NCBI RefSeq assembly: GCF_049673105.1
Contig: NZ_JBATXG010000020.1
Location: 62,001 to 126,000, forward strand
DNA from: Castellaniella sp049673105
GTDB taxonomy: Bacteria > Pseudomonadota > Gammaproteobacteria > Burkholderiales > Burkholderiaceae_B
DNA: 64,000 nt
Direction of reading: 5' to 3'
In this document: positions 33,886 through 42,567 of the stretch, piece by piece
How positions within the stretch are numbered: position 1 is the first letter of the stretch
Layout of the letters: each line of letters starts with the position of its first letter
Made by a program: the position numbers and the translations under genes
Notes under the pieces: generated by a model
The model's input: the letters and a program-made list of their open reading frames with translations, nothing else
The model's database searches: none
Told to the model about the DNA's origin: nothing

Positions 33886-34854
33886 ATGTTTGTTCAAATG
33901 CCCCGCTGGGCTGTCGCCACTTTGCTACTGGTCGCAGCCTTGGTGATGCTGACAGTCACGTCCACTGCCGAAGCGCGCCGTATGGGCGGTGGCGGCAGTT
34001 TTGGTCGCCAGTCTTCCAACGTCATGAAGCAGCGTCAGGCTGTCACGCCGCCCGCCGCATCCACCGCTACTCAGCGCGCCGCGACACCGGCGGCTGGGGC
34101 TGCTGCAGGCACGGCTGCTGCCGGCGCCGCCAAATCGGGCATGTCCCGCTGGCTGGGTCCCATCGCCGGCATCGCCGCCGGTCTGGGCATCGCCGCCCTG
34201 CTGTCCAGCATGGGCCTGTCGGGGGCGTTCCTGGAATTCCTGTCCAGCGCCTTGCTGATCGGTCTGGTGATCTTTGCCGTCATGTTCCTGGTGCGTCGCC
34301 TGCGCGGGGCGCAGCGTCCGCTGGCTCCTGCCGGAGCAGGCGGCAATAACAGCTATCGCCAGACGCAGCAACCCGCTGCCTGGAACCAACCGTCCTCCGG
34401 GTCGGCGGCGCCGGCTGCATCCGCTGCGCCGGTGATTGAATCCGTGCCATCCTCCGCCGCCCAGGATCCGTCCTGGTTCATCCCCGGCGACTTTGATGTG
34501 CCGACCTTCCTGGCACAGGCCAAGCAACAGTTCACGCAGATTCAGGCCCTGTGGGATGCGGGTGACCGCGATGCCCTGCGGGAACTGCTGACCGACGATC
34601 TGCTGGCGGAAATCACGCCCCGCCTGCCTCAGCCCAACGAGGGCAACCGCACCGAGATCGTTTTGCTGAACGCAGAACTGCTGGGCATCGAGACCGTGGC
34701 GGGTGGTCATCTGGCCAGCGTGCGCTATTCTGGCATGCTGCGTGAATCCGCCGGTGCCGAGGCCTTCCGTGTGGAAGAAGTCTGGAATCTGTACAAGGCA
34801 GAAGGCGCTGGCTGGCTGCTGGCCGGCATCCAGCAGCTCGATCCGCAAGCGTGA
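33886..34854 (+). CDS. Tim44-like domain membrane protein
   Basis: A 322-residue protein with an N-terminal signal/membrane segment (about 8-28), a Gly/Ser/Ala-rich low-complexity stretch, two more hydrophobic segments (about 93-135) and a C-terminal Tim44-like domain (about 200-320, with DRDALRELLTDDLLAEI and VRYSGMLRE). The ATG at 33886 has CAGGAG 5-6 bases upstream. Bacterial Tim44-like proteins have unclear roles, perhaps in membrane protein or complex assembly. It lies between ubiE and ubiJ, a common order in Burkholderiales, but it follows a terminator and likely has its own promoter. Confidence 0.82.
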   Translation: MFVQMPRWAVATLLLVAALVMLTVTSTAEARRMGGGGSFGRQSSNVMKQRQAVTPPAASTATQRAATPAAGAAAGTAAAGAAKSGMSRWLGPIAGIAAGLGIAALLSSMGLSGAFLEFLSSALLIGLVIFAVMFLVRRLRGAQRPLAPAGAGGNNSYRQTQQPAAWNQPSSGSAAPAASAAPVIESVPSSAAQDPSWFIPGDFDVPTFLAQAKQQFTQIQALWDAGDRDALRELLTDDLLAEITPRLPQPNEGNRTEIVLLNAELLGIETVAGGHLASVRYSGMLRESAGAEAFRVEEVWNLYKAEGAGWLLAGIQQLDPQA

Positions 34855-34859
34855 TGTCT

Positions 34860-34876
34860 GCCCCGTGTGACGGGGC
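34860..34876 (+). terminator. Short hairpin after the Tim44-like gene
   Basis: GCCCCGT and its complement around GTG, 5 bases after the stop; no T-tract. The remaining bases up to the ubiJ start hold no gene that I can support. Confidence 0.35.
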
Positions 34877-35053
34877 AAGCGGCGGTTTACCACCCCGCGC
34901 ATAAGCAGGCGGTAAAACCAGTAAACTGAGGGGCCAGGGGGTGCCGATACGGCGTTTCCCGGACCCTCAGTTCATTTGAATCCTGCCCACAGGGCTTCTT
35001 CGGGCCCGCGTCGGTCTCCGTCTCCGCGTGGGCAGGCCATCGGCTTTCTGCGC

Positions 35054-35677
35054 ATGAATACATTGCTTCCTTCTTTTCTGCCCCGGCCTGCGGACCTGCT
35101 GCTGCATGGGTTCAATGCCCTATTGCGCCGAGAGCCCTGGGCCCGCGACCGCTTGGCCAGCCATGCTGGAAAATCGTTGCGGTTGTCGGCTGGCGCCTGG
35201 GCGTTGCAGGCCAGCATCGGGGCGGACGGCACGCTGCAGACCAGCGATGCGGCCATCGTGCCTGATGTCACCTTGTCCGTGCCGGCGCAGCGGCTGCGCG
35301 ACTTGCCCGCCGCCTGGCGCGCTCAGGGGCTGGCGGGCGTGACGGCGCTTGCGCGCATCCAGGGGGATGCTGGTCTGGCGCATCTGGTGTCCGACCTGGC
35401 GCGGGATTTACGCTGGGATGTCGAGAACGACTTGTCCCGCCTGGTAGGCGATGTCATGGCCGTCCGGCTGGTCCAGGGAGGGCGGCACTTGGCCGCCGGC
35501 CTGCGGCAGAGTGCCGGGCGGGCGCAGGACAATCTGACCGAATACCTGGCGGAAGAATCCGGCATGGTCTTGCGGGGTGAGGATTTCCGTCGCTGGCGTG
35601 GCGATCTGCAGGCGCTGGAATCCCGCCTGAATCAGCTCGATAGCCGTCTGCAGCATTTGCCGGAGGCCGCATGCTGA
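35054..35677 (+). CDS. ubiJ: Ubiquinone biosynthesis accessory factor UbiJ (SCP2 domain)
   Basis: UbiJ is a lipid-binding SCP2-fold protein that helps gather the late ubiquinone-synthesis enzymes. The 207-residue protein contains the SCP2 region from about 12 to 115 (LLHGFNALLRREPWARDRL) and a C-terminal helical part ending in a coiled-coil-like segment (about 165-200, WRGDLQALESRLNQLDSRLQ). It overlaps ubiB by 7 bp, supporting joint function. I chose ATG 35054 by family N-terminus; an in-frame ATG at 34976 would add 26 residues. Confidence 0.88.
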   Translation: MNTLLPSFLPRPADLLLHGFNALLRREPWARDRLASHAGKSLRLSAGAWALQASIGADGTLQTSDAAIVPDVTLSVPAQRLRDLPAAWRAQGLAGVTALARIQGDAGLAHLVSDLARDLRWDVENDLSRLVGDVMAVRLVQGGRHLAAGLRQSAGRAQDNLTEYLAEESGMVLRGEDFRRWRGDLQALESRLNQLDSRLQHLPEAAC

Positions 35678-37236
35678 CGTTCTGGCGCCTGAGCTACATC
35701 CTGTGGATCGGCTTGCGGTATCGGCTCGACGAACTGGTGTTGTCCAGCCTGCAGCATCCCTGGGCGCATGCCTTGCTGCGGGTGATCTGCCTGGGGCGTC
35801 GGCCACGCACCCCCAGGGGGGAACGCTTGCGGCGGGCGCTGGAAACCCTCGGGCCGATCTATGTGAAATTCGGTCAGGTGCTGTCCACACGCCGCGATCT
35901 GGTGCCGGCGGATATCGCCGATGAACTCGCCCGCCTGCAGGACCGCGTGCCGCCGTTCCCGTCGGATCAGGCAGCCGCCATCATCCAGGAATCTTTAGGC
36001 GCATCCCCGCAGACGCTGTTTGCGCAGTTCGAGCGTGATCCGGTGGCGTCGGCATCGATCGCCCAGGTGCATTTTGCCGTGCTGCACGACGGGCGCGAAG
36101 TCGCCGTCAAAGTCTTGCGTCCCGGCATGCGCGAGGCCATCGAACGCGACCTGACGCTGTTGCGGACGCTGGCCGGTCTGGTCGAACGTCTGGCGCCGGA
36201 TGGCCGCCGCCTGAAGCCTCGCGAAGTCGTTGCCGAATTCGATAAGTATCTGCACGACGAATTGGATCTGATCCGCGAAGCCGCCAATTGCAGCCAGTTG
36301 CGGCGCAATTTCGGGCCGGATACGGGGCGCGCCGATCTGTTGCTGGTGCCTGAAGTCGTCTGGGAATTCTGCGCCAGCCAGGTGTTCACCATGCAGCGCA
36401 TGCACGGGGTGCCGGTCAGCCGGGTCGCCCAGTTGCGCGAGATGGGTGTCGACATCCCCCTGCTGGCGCGTCAGGGCGTGGAAATATTTTTCATGCAGGT
36501 GTTTACCGACGGGTTTTTCCATGCCGATATGCATCCGGGCAACATCTATGTGTCCGATGATCCTGCCACGCTGGGGCGCTATATCGCCCTGGATTTCGGC
36601 ATCGTCGGTTCCTTGTCCGAATTCGACAAAAATTATCTGGCACAGAATTTCCTGGCTTTCTTCCACCGCGATTACCGCCGGGTGGCGCAATTGCATATCG
36701 AATCGGGCTGGGTGCCGCCCACGACCCGCGAAGAAGAACTCGAAGGCGCCGTGCGGGCGGTGTGCGAACCCTATTTCGACCGGCCTCTGGCGGAAATCTC
36801 TCTGGGACAAGTGCTGCTGCGCCTGTTCCAGACTTCGCGCCGTTTCAATGTGGAAATTCAGCCGCAGCTGGTGCTGCTGCAAAAGACCCTGCTCAATGTC
36901 GAGGGCATGGGGCGCGAACTGGACCCGAAACTGGATCTCTGGCAGACAGCCAAGCCTTTCCTGGAAAAATGGATGCATCAGCGCGTGGGCCTGCGCGGCC
37001 TGCGCCAGCGGTTGGACCAGGAAGCCAGTCAATGGGCGCAGATCCTGCCGCAGATCCCCAGGCTGGTCTACACCCGCTTGAATCACCCCGATCCCGGCCC
37101 CGCCATGCGCTCCGAACTGGAACGGCTGCGCCGCGCCCAAGAAGGCGCCAACCGCCTGCTGGTCGTGTTGTGCGGCATACTCGCCGCCGGTCTGGGCGTG
37201 GCGTTATGGGCGCTGACGCGGGGGGGCGGGGTATGA
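35671..37236 (+). CDS. ubiB: Ubiquinone biosynthesis protein UbiB (ABC1/ADCK kinase-like)
   Basis: UbiB is an atypical kinase-like membrane protein needed for aerobic ubiquinone synthesis. The 521-residue protein shows the family hallmark KFGQ (Lys66) in YVKFGQVLSTRRD, the nucleotide-loop equivalent ASASIAQVH near 128-136, VAVKVLRPG near 147-155, the catalytic-like FHADMHPGNI near 284-293 and ALDFGIVG near 307-314. Two hydrophobic segments near 490-515 anchor it. It overlaps ubiJ upstream and rfaE2 downstream (ATGA). Confidence 0.95.
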   Translation: MLTFWRLSYILWIGLRYRLDELVLSSLQHPWAHALLRVICLGRRPRTPRGERLRRALETLGPIYVKFGQVLSTRRDLVPADIADELARLQDRVPPFPSDQAAAIIQESLGASPQTLFAQFERDPVASASIAQVHFAVLHDGREVAVKVLRPGMREAIERDLTLLRTLAGLVERLAPDGRRLKPREVVAEFDKYLHDELDLIREAANCSQLRRNFGPDTGRADLLLVPEVVWEFCASQVFTMQRMHGVPVSRVAQLREMGVDIPLLARQGVEIFFMQVFTDGFFHADMHPGNIYVSDDPATLGRYIALDFGIVGSLSEFDKNYLAQNFLAFFHRDYRRVAQLHIESGWVPPTTREEELEGAVRAVCEPYFDRPLAEISLGQVLLRLFQTSRRFNVEIQPQLVLLQKTLLNVEGMGRELDPKLDLWQTAKPFLEKWMHQRVGLRGLRQRLDQEASQWAQILPQIPRLVYTRLNHPDPGPAMRSELERLRRAQEGANRLLVVLCGILAAGLGVALWALTRGGGV

Positions 37237-37721
37237 CGACGGCCCCGCGCTTTGAATCCAAGATCCTGTCGCCGGACGCATGCCGGCAGATGCTGGCCCA
37301 GGGCGGTTTGCCGCGCCCGTGGGTGTTCACCAACGGGGTGTTCGACATACTGCATCGCGGCCATGTCACGTATCTGGATCAGGCCGCGCAGCTGGGCGGG
37401 TCGCTGATCGTCGCGGTCAATACCGATGCATCCGTGCGCCGGTTGGGCAAAGGCGCGGATCGACCCTTGAATACCTGCGCCGACCGGGCTGCCTTGCTGG
37501 CGGCGCTGGCCTGCGTGGATGCTGTGACCTGGTTCGAAGAAGACACCCCCCTGGAACTGATCCAGGCGCTGCGCCCGGACATGATCGTCAAGGGCGGCGA
37601 TTACGATATGGATCTCTTGCCCGAAACCGCCGCTGTGCGCGGCTGGGGCGGTAGCGCCGTGGCTATTCCGTTCGAGCATGAACGGTCCACCACGGCTTTG
37701 CTGCACAAGATCCGGCAATAA
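37233..37721 (+). CDS. rfaE2: D-glycero-beta-D-manno-heptose 1-phosphate adenylyltransferase
   Basis: This is the stand-alone adenylyltransferase half of HldE, making ADP-heptose for the LPS inner core. The 162-residue protein has the nucleotidyltransferase signature FTNGVFDILHRGHVTYL, with HxGH at His41 and His44, NTDASVRRLGKG near 66-77 and the late ERSTTALL motif. The kinase domain is encoded elsewhere, as usual in betaproteobacteria. Its ATG overlaps the ubiB stop. The 3' end runs directly into a tandem repeat array. Confidence 0.93.
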   Translation: MTTAPRFESKILSPDACRQMLAQGGLPRPWVFTNGVFDILHRGHVTYLDQAAQLGGSLIVAVNTDASVRRLGKGADRPLNTCADRAALLAALACVDAVTWFEEDTPLELIQALRPDMIVKGGDYDMDLLPETAAVRGWGGSAVAIPFEHERSTTALLHKIRQ

Positions 37722-37726
37722 AAAAA

Positions 37727-37950
37727 CCCCCACGCTGCGCCTTCGGCTTGCTGCCCCCCAAGGGGGCGTTTTACCTTGGGGCGGCCCTGCGGTAAAAAAA
37801 CCCCCACGCTGCGCCTTCGGCTTGCTGCCCCCCAAGGGGGCGTTTTACCTTGGGGCGGCCCTGCGGTAAAAAAAACCCCCACGCTGCGCCTTCGGCTTGC
37901 TGCCCCCCAAGGGGGCGTTTTACCTTGGGGCGGCCCTGCGGTAAAAGAAA
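37727..37950 (+). repeat. Three tandem copies of a 74-75 bp GC-rich intergenic repeat
   Basis: Units begin at 37727, 37801 and 37876 and are nearly identical; each starts CCCCCACGCTGCGCC, contains CCCCCCAAGGGGGCG and CTTGGGGCGGCCCTGCGG, and ends in an A-run. The three differ only in A-run length and the end of the last unit. Each unit can fold into a GC stem, so the array may block read-through or bind a protein. A related copy in the opposite orientation lies at about 5450-5525. No ORF here looks coding. Confidence 0.85.
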
Positions 37951-37976
37951 ACCTCTGCCGGATGGCAGAGGTTTTT
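37948..37976. terminator. Bidirectional rho-independent terminator, rfaE2/pcm
   Basis: A 12-bp stem (AAAACCTCTGCC paired with GGCAGAGGTTTT) around loop GGAT; the A-run on one side and T-run on the other allow termination on both strands. It separates convergent rfaE2 and the pcm-like gene. Confidence 0.85.
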
Positions 37977-38001
37977 GCCTGATGCGGGCGCGATCAGACC
38001 A

Positions 38002-38682
38002 TCAGAACTGGAAGCGTGACCGGGCGGTGCCGCGCAGCGGCTTGGTCCAGGTGTCGAAGATTTGCACGGTTTCAAAATTGGCGGCGCTGGTGCGCGTAAT
38101 GCGGCAGGCCGTCATGATGGGGCTGTGGCCGACGATGGCGACTAGGCGACCGCCGACGGCCAGCTGGTATTTCAGGGCATCCGGCACGGCGGGTACGGAA
38201 CCGGTGATCAGGATGGCGTCGTATTCGGCGGTACCCCAGCCGGCATGGGCGTCGCCGGTTTCCTGGACCACATTGCCGATCTGGCTGCGGGCCAGATTCG
38301 CCTGCGCAAAGGCGGCCAGGCGGCTGTCGATTTCGATGGTCGTGACCTGTTGGCACAGGCGCGCCAGCAGCGCCGCCTGGTAGCCGGAACCGGTGCCGAT
38401 TTCCAGCACGCAATCGCTGGGCGTCAGTTGCAGTTCTTCGGCGAGTTTGGCTTCGACCTTGGGTGAGAGCATGTGTTCGCGGGAATCGACGCCGTCGATG
38501 ACCAGCGGCAGTTCGGTATCCGTGAAAGCCAGCGCCTGAAGTTGCGGCGGCACGAAGCGTTCGCGAGGCAGATCGAAAAGCGCCTGCAAAAGGCGTTCGT
38601 CCTGGACGTTCCAGGGGCGGATCTGCTGCTCGATCATATTGAAACGGGCACGTTCGGCGTCGCTGATGTCGTTGACGTTCAT
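38002..38682 (-). CDS. Protein-L-isoaspartate O-methyltransferase-like protein
   Basis: A 226-residue SAM-dependent methyltransferase of the PCMT family, which repairs isoaspartyl residues. It shows NMIEQQIRPWNVQDERLL near 15-32, RFVPP, the SAM motif VLEIGTGSGYQAA near 91-103 and AILITGSVPAVPDAL near 155-169. Several family features differ from E. coli Pcm (EQQIR rather than MVEQQI context, a C-terminal half with TRTSAANFETVQIFDTW), as in the short betaproteobacterial group annotated Pcm. It stands alone between a terminator and thiD. Confidence 0.8.
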   Translation of the reverse strand: MNVNDISDAERARFNMIEQQIRPWNVQDERLLQALFDLPRERFVPPQLQALAFTDTELPLVIDGVDSREHMLSPKVEAKLAEELQLTPSDCVLEIGTGSGYQAALLARLCQQVTTIEIDSRLAAFAQANLARSQIGNVVQETGDAHAGWGTAEYDAILITGSVPAVPDALKYQLAVGGRLVAIVGHSPIMTACRITRTSAANFETVQIFDTWTKPLRGTARSRFQF

Positions 38683-38802
38683 GTCTCTCGTAAGCCTTAG
38701 GGTTAACGTGAGGTGATTATAGGCCAGTCCCCCCCTCCTGCGGGAGATGCCGGGCGCTGTGCGACGCTCGGCCCAGAGGGGGATTTCGGGACATCGGCAG
38801 GG

Positions 38803-39627
38803 TCAGGCGGACTGTCCCCACCAGGCATGAAAATGATGCACCGGGCCGTGACCGGACCCTACCTGCAGTTGGCTGGATGCAGCAATGGCGCGTTCCAGGT
38901 AGTGTTTGGCCTGGCGGGCGGCCTCGGGCACGTCGCCGGTGCGCGGCAGCAGGGCGGCCAGCGCCGCCGACAGGGTGCAGCCTGTGCCGTGGGTATTGGG
39001 GGTGTCGATGCGCTTGCCCGGCAGCTCGATCATGCGATCACCGTCGTGCAGCATGTCGATCGTATCGTTGCCGGGCAGGTGGCCGCCTTTCAGGAATACC
39101 CAGCGATGCGCGTCGTCGGGCAGCAGGCGGCGCAGGCGTTCGGCTACGCGGCGCATGTCCTTCAGGTTGTCGACTGGATGCTGGTCCAGCAGCACGCCGG
39201 CTTCGGGCAGATTGGGGGTGATGATGGTCGCCAGCGGGATCAGGCCTTCGCGCAGCGCCTCGACGGCCTGACGTTCCAGCAGATGGTCGCCGCTTTTGGC
39301 GACCATGACCGGGTCCAGCACCAGATGGGCGGGCCGCCAATGCGCCAGCCGGTCCGCCACGGCGCGGGTGACGCCCGCCTGGCCCAACATGCCGATCTTG
39401 ACCGCATCGATGCGTACGTCGGCAAACAGGGTGTCGATCTGCGCGGTGACGAAGTCCGGCGGAACCGGGGAAATGCCCGTAACGGCCTGGGTGTTCTGGG
39501 CTGTCAGGGCCGCGATCACCGCCATGCCATAGGCGCCCAGGGCGCTCATGGTCTTGACGTCGGCCAGCACGCCAGCGCCGCCGGACGGGTCAACGCCGGC
39601 GATGGAGAGGGTATTCGGAATCATCAC
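38803..39627 (-). CDS. thiD: Hydroxymethylpyrimidine/phosphomethylpyrimidine kinase
   Basis: ThiD phosphorylates HMP and HMP-phosphate for thiamine synthesis. The 274-residue ribokinase-fold protein has SIAGVDPSGGAGVLADVKT at 8-26, VLDPVMVAKSG near 100-110, GGHLPG near 196 and the anion hole/catalytic NTHGTGCTLSAA near 225-236, with the catalytic Asp replaced by none: the GTGC core is intact. It follows thiG on the same strand after 55 bp, so the two may be cotranscribed. No TPP riboswitch is visible upstream of either. Confidence 0.92.
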   Translation of the reverse strand: MMIPNTLSIAGVDPSGGAGVLADVKTMSALGAYGMAVIAALTAQNTQAVTGISPVPPDFVTAQIDTLFADVRIDAVKIGMLGQAGVTRAVADRLAHWRPAHLVLDPVMVAKSGDHLLERQAVEALREGLIPLATIITPNLPEAGVLLDQHPVDNLKDMRRVAERLRRLLPDDAHRWVFLKGGHLPGNDTIDMLHDGDRMIELPGKRIDTPNTHGTGCTLSAALAALLPRTGDVPEAARQAKHYLERAIAASSQLQVGSGHGPVHHFHAWWGQSA

Positions 39628-39682
39628 GGATTTCGCTTCGGTCGGAAAACGCCGGGGCGGCGGTGTCAGAAAAAGGCGGCAA

Positions 39683-40486
39683 TCAGGCTACCCGCGTCGA
39701 AGGCAACAGGCCTTCGGTGGGCGAACTGGGGTCCGCGTCGTAGTATTTGCGTTTCACACGGCCGGCCAGATAGGCCTCGCGCCCGGCCTCTACGCCCAGG
39801 CGCATGGCGCGGGCCATGCGGATCGGGTCGCGCGCGCCCGCAATGGCGGTATTCATCAGGATGGCATCGCAGCCCAGTTCCATGGCGATGGCGGCATCGG
39901 ACGCGGTGCCCACGCCGGCATCCACCAGCACCGGAACCGTGGACTGGTCGATGATCAGCCGCAGGTTCCAGGGATTGATGATGCCCATGCCGGAACCGAT
40001 CAGGGATGCCAGCGGCATCACGGCGGCCACGCCGATGTCTTCCAGCATGCGGCACTGGATGGGGTCGTCGCTGCAATAGACCATGACGTCAAAGCCGTCG
40101 TCCACCAGCGTGCGGGCGGCAGCCAGAGTTTCGGGCATGTTGGGAAACAGGTTGCCGGCATCGCCCAGCACTTCCAGTTTGCACAGATTGTGGCCGTCCA
40201 GCAGTTCGCGGGCCAGGCGCAGCGTGCGCACGGCGTCGTCGGCAGTGTAGCAGCCCGCCGTGTTGGGCAAGATGGTGTAGCGGTCCGGGGACAGGAAATC
40301 GAGCAGATTGGGTTCGCCGGGATTCTGGCCGATATTGGTGCGACGGATGGCGACGGTGACGATTTCCGTGCCGCTGGCCTCGATGGCCTCGCGGGTCTGA
40401 TCGAAATCGCGGTATTTTCCGGTGCCGACCAACAGGCGGGAATGGAAGTTGCGGTCGGCGATGGTGAGAGTGTCTGCGGTGTTCAT
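39683..40486 (-). CDS. thiG: Thiazole synthase
   Basis: ThiG makes the thiazole phosphate moiety from deoxyxylulose 5-phosphate, ThiS-thiocarboxylate and an imine. The 267-residue TIM barrel has RLLVGTGKYRDF near 17-28, TVAIRR at 44-49, Schiff-base lysine Lys103 in CKLEVLGD, VMPLASLIGSGMGI and DAGVGTASDA near 195-204. I chose ATG 40486 by family N-terminus; upstream codons add 23 unconserved residues. ThiS, ThiC and ThiO are not adjacent. The message end of the CsgG-like operon forms a hairpin just upstream. Confidence 0.94.
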   Translation of the reverse strand: MNTADTLTIADRNFHSRLLVGTGKYRDFDQTREAIEASGTEIVTVAIRRTNIGQNPGEPNLLDFLSPDRYTILPNTAGCYTADDAVRTLRLARELLDGHNLCKLEVLGDAGNLFPNMPETLAAARTLVDDGFDVMVYCSDDPIQCRMLEDIGVAAVMPLASLIGSGMGIINPWNLRLIIDQSTVPVLVDAGVGTASDAAIAMELGCDAILMNTAIAGARDPIRMARAMRLGVEAGREAYLAGRVKRKYYDADPSSPTEGLLPSTRVA

Positions 40487-40517
40487 GGCGTATGTAATGG
40501 GCTGGCCTGTCATGGAT

Positions 40518-40538
40518 GTGGCCGCACAGGGCGGCCAC
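40518..40538 (-). terminator. 8-bp hairpin after the CsgG/LpoB-like gene
   Basis: GTGGCCGC paired with GCGGCCAC around ACAGG, 27 bases beyond the stop of the gene ending at 40566 and 31 bases before thiG. No T-tract, so termination may be partial. Confidence 0.4.
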
Positions 40539-40565
40539 AGACAAGGATAATCCATTTGGCGCGGA

Positions 40566-41909
40566 TCAGTTCAGAATGATGCCTCCGCCGTCCTGAGTTT
40601 GCTGATCCGATGCGGGCGATTTTTTGCGGGCCGGCGCCTTGGTCGGCTTGGGCTTGGGCGCGGCTTGCAGCCGGGCGATGGACCCGCGGGCGATGGCATC
40701 GGGGCTGCCGCTCACGATGTCGCCGTAGGCCAGTTTCGCCTGGACCGTGGTGATGCGGATCGTCGCGACCTGCTCTTCCGTGGTGCCGAGCTGTTCGCCG
40801 GTATCGGGATCGATCAGGGCGTCGCCGACGGAAAAGATGGCGTAGGTCTGTCCGGTTGCCGCCAGGTCTTTGCCTCGGTTGATGATGACCTGGCCGTTGT
40901 TCAGGCCGATGACCTTGGGCGGGCTGATGATTTCCGTGATGTCGCCGACGATCTTGTCCAGAAAACCGTCCAAGGCGGCGCTGAGCCGGTTGCCGCCGGA
41001 ACTGAACTGGCTGGAATCCGACCAGCGCACGGCGCGGGTTGCCGATTCCACCAGCGTGTATTGCACCGAGGCCTTGGTCGAGGATGAGACCTCGCGGTTG
41101 CTTTCACCCGTCAGGTCGATGTATTCCTCTGTGACCTTGGTCGAGACGCCTGCCTGGGTCAGGTTGACGATCAGCATGAAATCCGCGCCCAGCATCTGCC
41201 CGAGCTTGCTGCGCTGTTCGTCGGATGCCTGGCCGCCCGCGAGGTGACCCATTTCCTGATCGAGGGCGCTGTCGTTGCTGCGGTCCAGCACGGTGAAGCG
41301 GCCGCTTTTGACGAATTTGTCCGTCAGCGATTGGCGCAGTTGGTCGGCATTGGCGGTTTTGCGCAGGCGGCCTGTGGTGACGATGGCGATACTGTCGCGC
41401 TTGGCCTGGGGGGCCTTGCTTTGGAATTCGGTCTTTTCAACGACGACTTCCAGATCGACTTCGCAGCCCTTGTTTTCGCAGGATTGCTTTAGAACCTTGT
41501 AGCCTTTGACCTTGCCTTGGCTGGTGACGCGGTTTTCGCTGCCCATGCCGGCTTCGATCGAGGTGCGGCTGGCGCCTTCGGCCTCGACGCGAGCGCTGCC
41601 GCTGGTGGTTTCGGTCGTGCCCTTGCCGGGGGATTGCAGTTTGCCTTGGGTCGTCAGGCCGCTATAGCCGGTGGTGATCTGACCCTCGCCGGATTCCTTG
41701 ATGTCCAGCGTGGCTTTGGGGCCGGCGGAGCGCGTGGCCACCCGGGCGCCGGTGACCTGGCGGACCGCGTCGCCCAGGGCGGATTCCACGGCCTCTTCGT
41801 AAGTATCCCCGTAGCCGTGAGCCTGCACAGTGACATCCTGGGTCTGTTGCGCGAGCGCGGCCAGGGGCCAGGCCAGGCCCAGGCAGCAGGCCAAAAGCAG
41901 TTTCTTCAT
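40566..41909 (-). CDS. Exported CsgG/LpoB-like protein
   Basis: A 447-residue exported protein with a signal peptide (about 1-20, ending ALA, then QQTQ). The centre (about 190-335) resembles the CsgG/LpoB nucleotide-binding-like fold, with SIAIVTTGRLRKT, LTDKFVKSGRFTVLDRSN and LGADFMLIVNL; the C-terminal part has IINRGKDLAATGQTYAIFSVG and a Lys/Pro-rich tail. The two cysteines in the signal region are not a lipobox. It is last in the operon of COG3014-type lipoprotein, LpoB-like lipoprotein and this protein. It may work with them on the cell wall or on outer-membrane export; the function is unproven. Confidence 0.72.
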   Translation of the reverse strand: MKKLLLACCLGLAWPLAALAQQTQDVTVQAHGYGDTYEEAVESALGDAVRQVTGARVATRSAGPKATLDIKESGEGQITTGYSGLTTQGKLQSPGKGTTETTSGSARVEAEGASRTSIEAGMGSENRVTSQGKVKGYKVLKQSCENKGCEVDLEVVVEKTEFQSKAPQAKRDSIAIVTTGRLRKTANADQLRQSLTDKFVKSGRFTVLDRSNDSALDQEMGHLAGGQASDEQRSKLGQMLGADFMLIVNLTQAGVSTKVTEEYIDLTGESNREVSSSTKASVQYTLVESATRAVRWSDSSQFSSGGNRLSAALDGFLDKIVGDITEIISPPKVIGLNNGQVIINRGKDLAATGQTYAIFSVGDALIDPDTGEQLGTTEEQVATIRITTVQAKLAYGDIVSGSPDAIARGSIARLQAAPKPKPTKAPARKKSPASDQQTQDGGGIILN

Positions 41910-41916
41910 GATGCGA

Positions 41917-42537
41917 TCACCAGGTAACGGTACGGTTGTCGCCGCGCTTGACGATGGGGTGTTCGCCTTCCCAGTAGGCCAGGCCGTCATCCAGATTGGT
42001 CATGGTCAGCATGAAGTAGTAGTCGACCTGCTGGGTGCTGCTGTTGACGCGATTGTTGCGCTGGATGATCTTGCCCGACAGGGAAAAATCCGGCGCAATC
42101 ACGCGACCGTCTTTCTTGACGGTTTTCTGGTTCATCATCTTGGATGATTTCAGCTGGCGCGATTTGGCGGTCATGGCGTCTTCCGGGCCGTTGACCCCGA
42201 CTGCCGTGGTGACGATGAAACGGCCCGAATTCAACAGGCTGATGCGGATTTTTTTCGTCAGCTGGTCGGTGTCGATGCGCTGCGCGGTGTCGTTGACCAC
42301 GTTGGAGACGGTCAGCACGTAGCGGGCGCCCTGGTTGGATTTGGGGTGCACCATCAGCGGCGAGGCCAGCATCTGGTTGACCAGCTCGGTCGCGGCGCTT
42401 TCGAAGTCCTTGTAGTCCAGCCCCATGACGGCGACATTGTCGTTTTTCATATCGACGTAATGCGTGGGCGTGACGCAGCCGGCCAGGGCCAGGCTCAGGG
42501 TAGTGGTGGTAAGCAGCAAGCGTATATTCACGGTCAA
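41917..42537 (-). CDS. LpoB-like penicillin-binding-protein activator lipoprotein
   Basis: A 206-residue lipoprotein (lipobox LAGC, Cys21). The domain has VAVMGLDYKDFESAATELVNQML, KIRISLLNSGRFIVTT and SGKIIQRNNRVNSSTQQVDY, the pattern of the LpoB family, which in enterobacteria activates PBP1b from the outer membrane. Betaproteobacterial members lie beside COG3014 genes and need not activate PBP1b. The spacing is 30 bp from the upstream gene and 7 bp to the next. The name is by family only. Confidence 0.75.
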   Translation of the reverse strand: MTVNIRLLLTTTTLSLALAGCVTPTHYVDMKNDNVAVMGLDYKDFESAATELVNQMLASPLMVHPKSNQGARYVLTVSNVVNDTAQRIDTDQLTKKIRISLLNSGRFIVTTAVGVNGPEDAMTAKSRQLKSSKMMNQKTVKKDGRVIAPDFSLSGKIIQRNNRVNSSTQQVDYYFMLTMTNLDDGLAYWEGEHPIVKRGDNRTVTW

Positions 42538-42567
42538 CCTCTTGACTGGATGTGATGGGGGGCTATA

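Noticed and set aside
37727..37950. CRISPR array
   Set aside because: Units are contiguous and identical with no variable spacers, and there are no cas genes.
40487..40565. TPP riboswitch upstream of thiG
   Set aside because: The conserved CTGAGA and ACCTGATCTGGATAATGCC elements are not present; only a short hairpin is.
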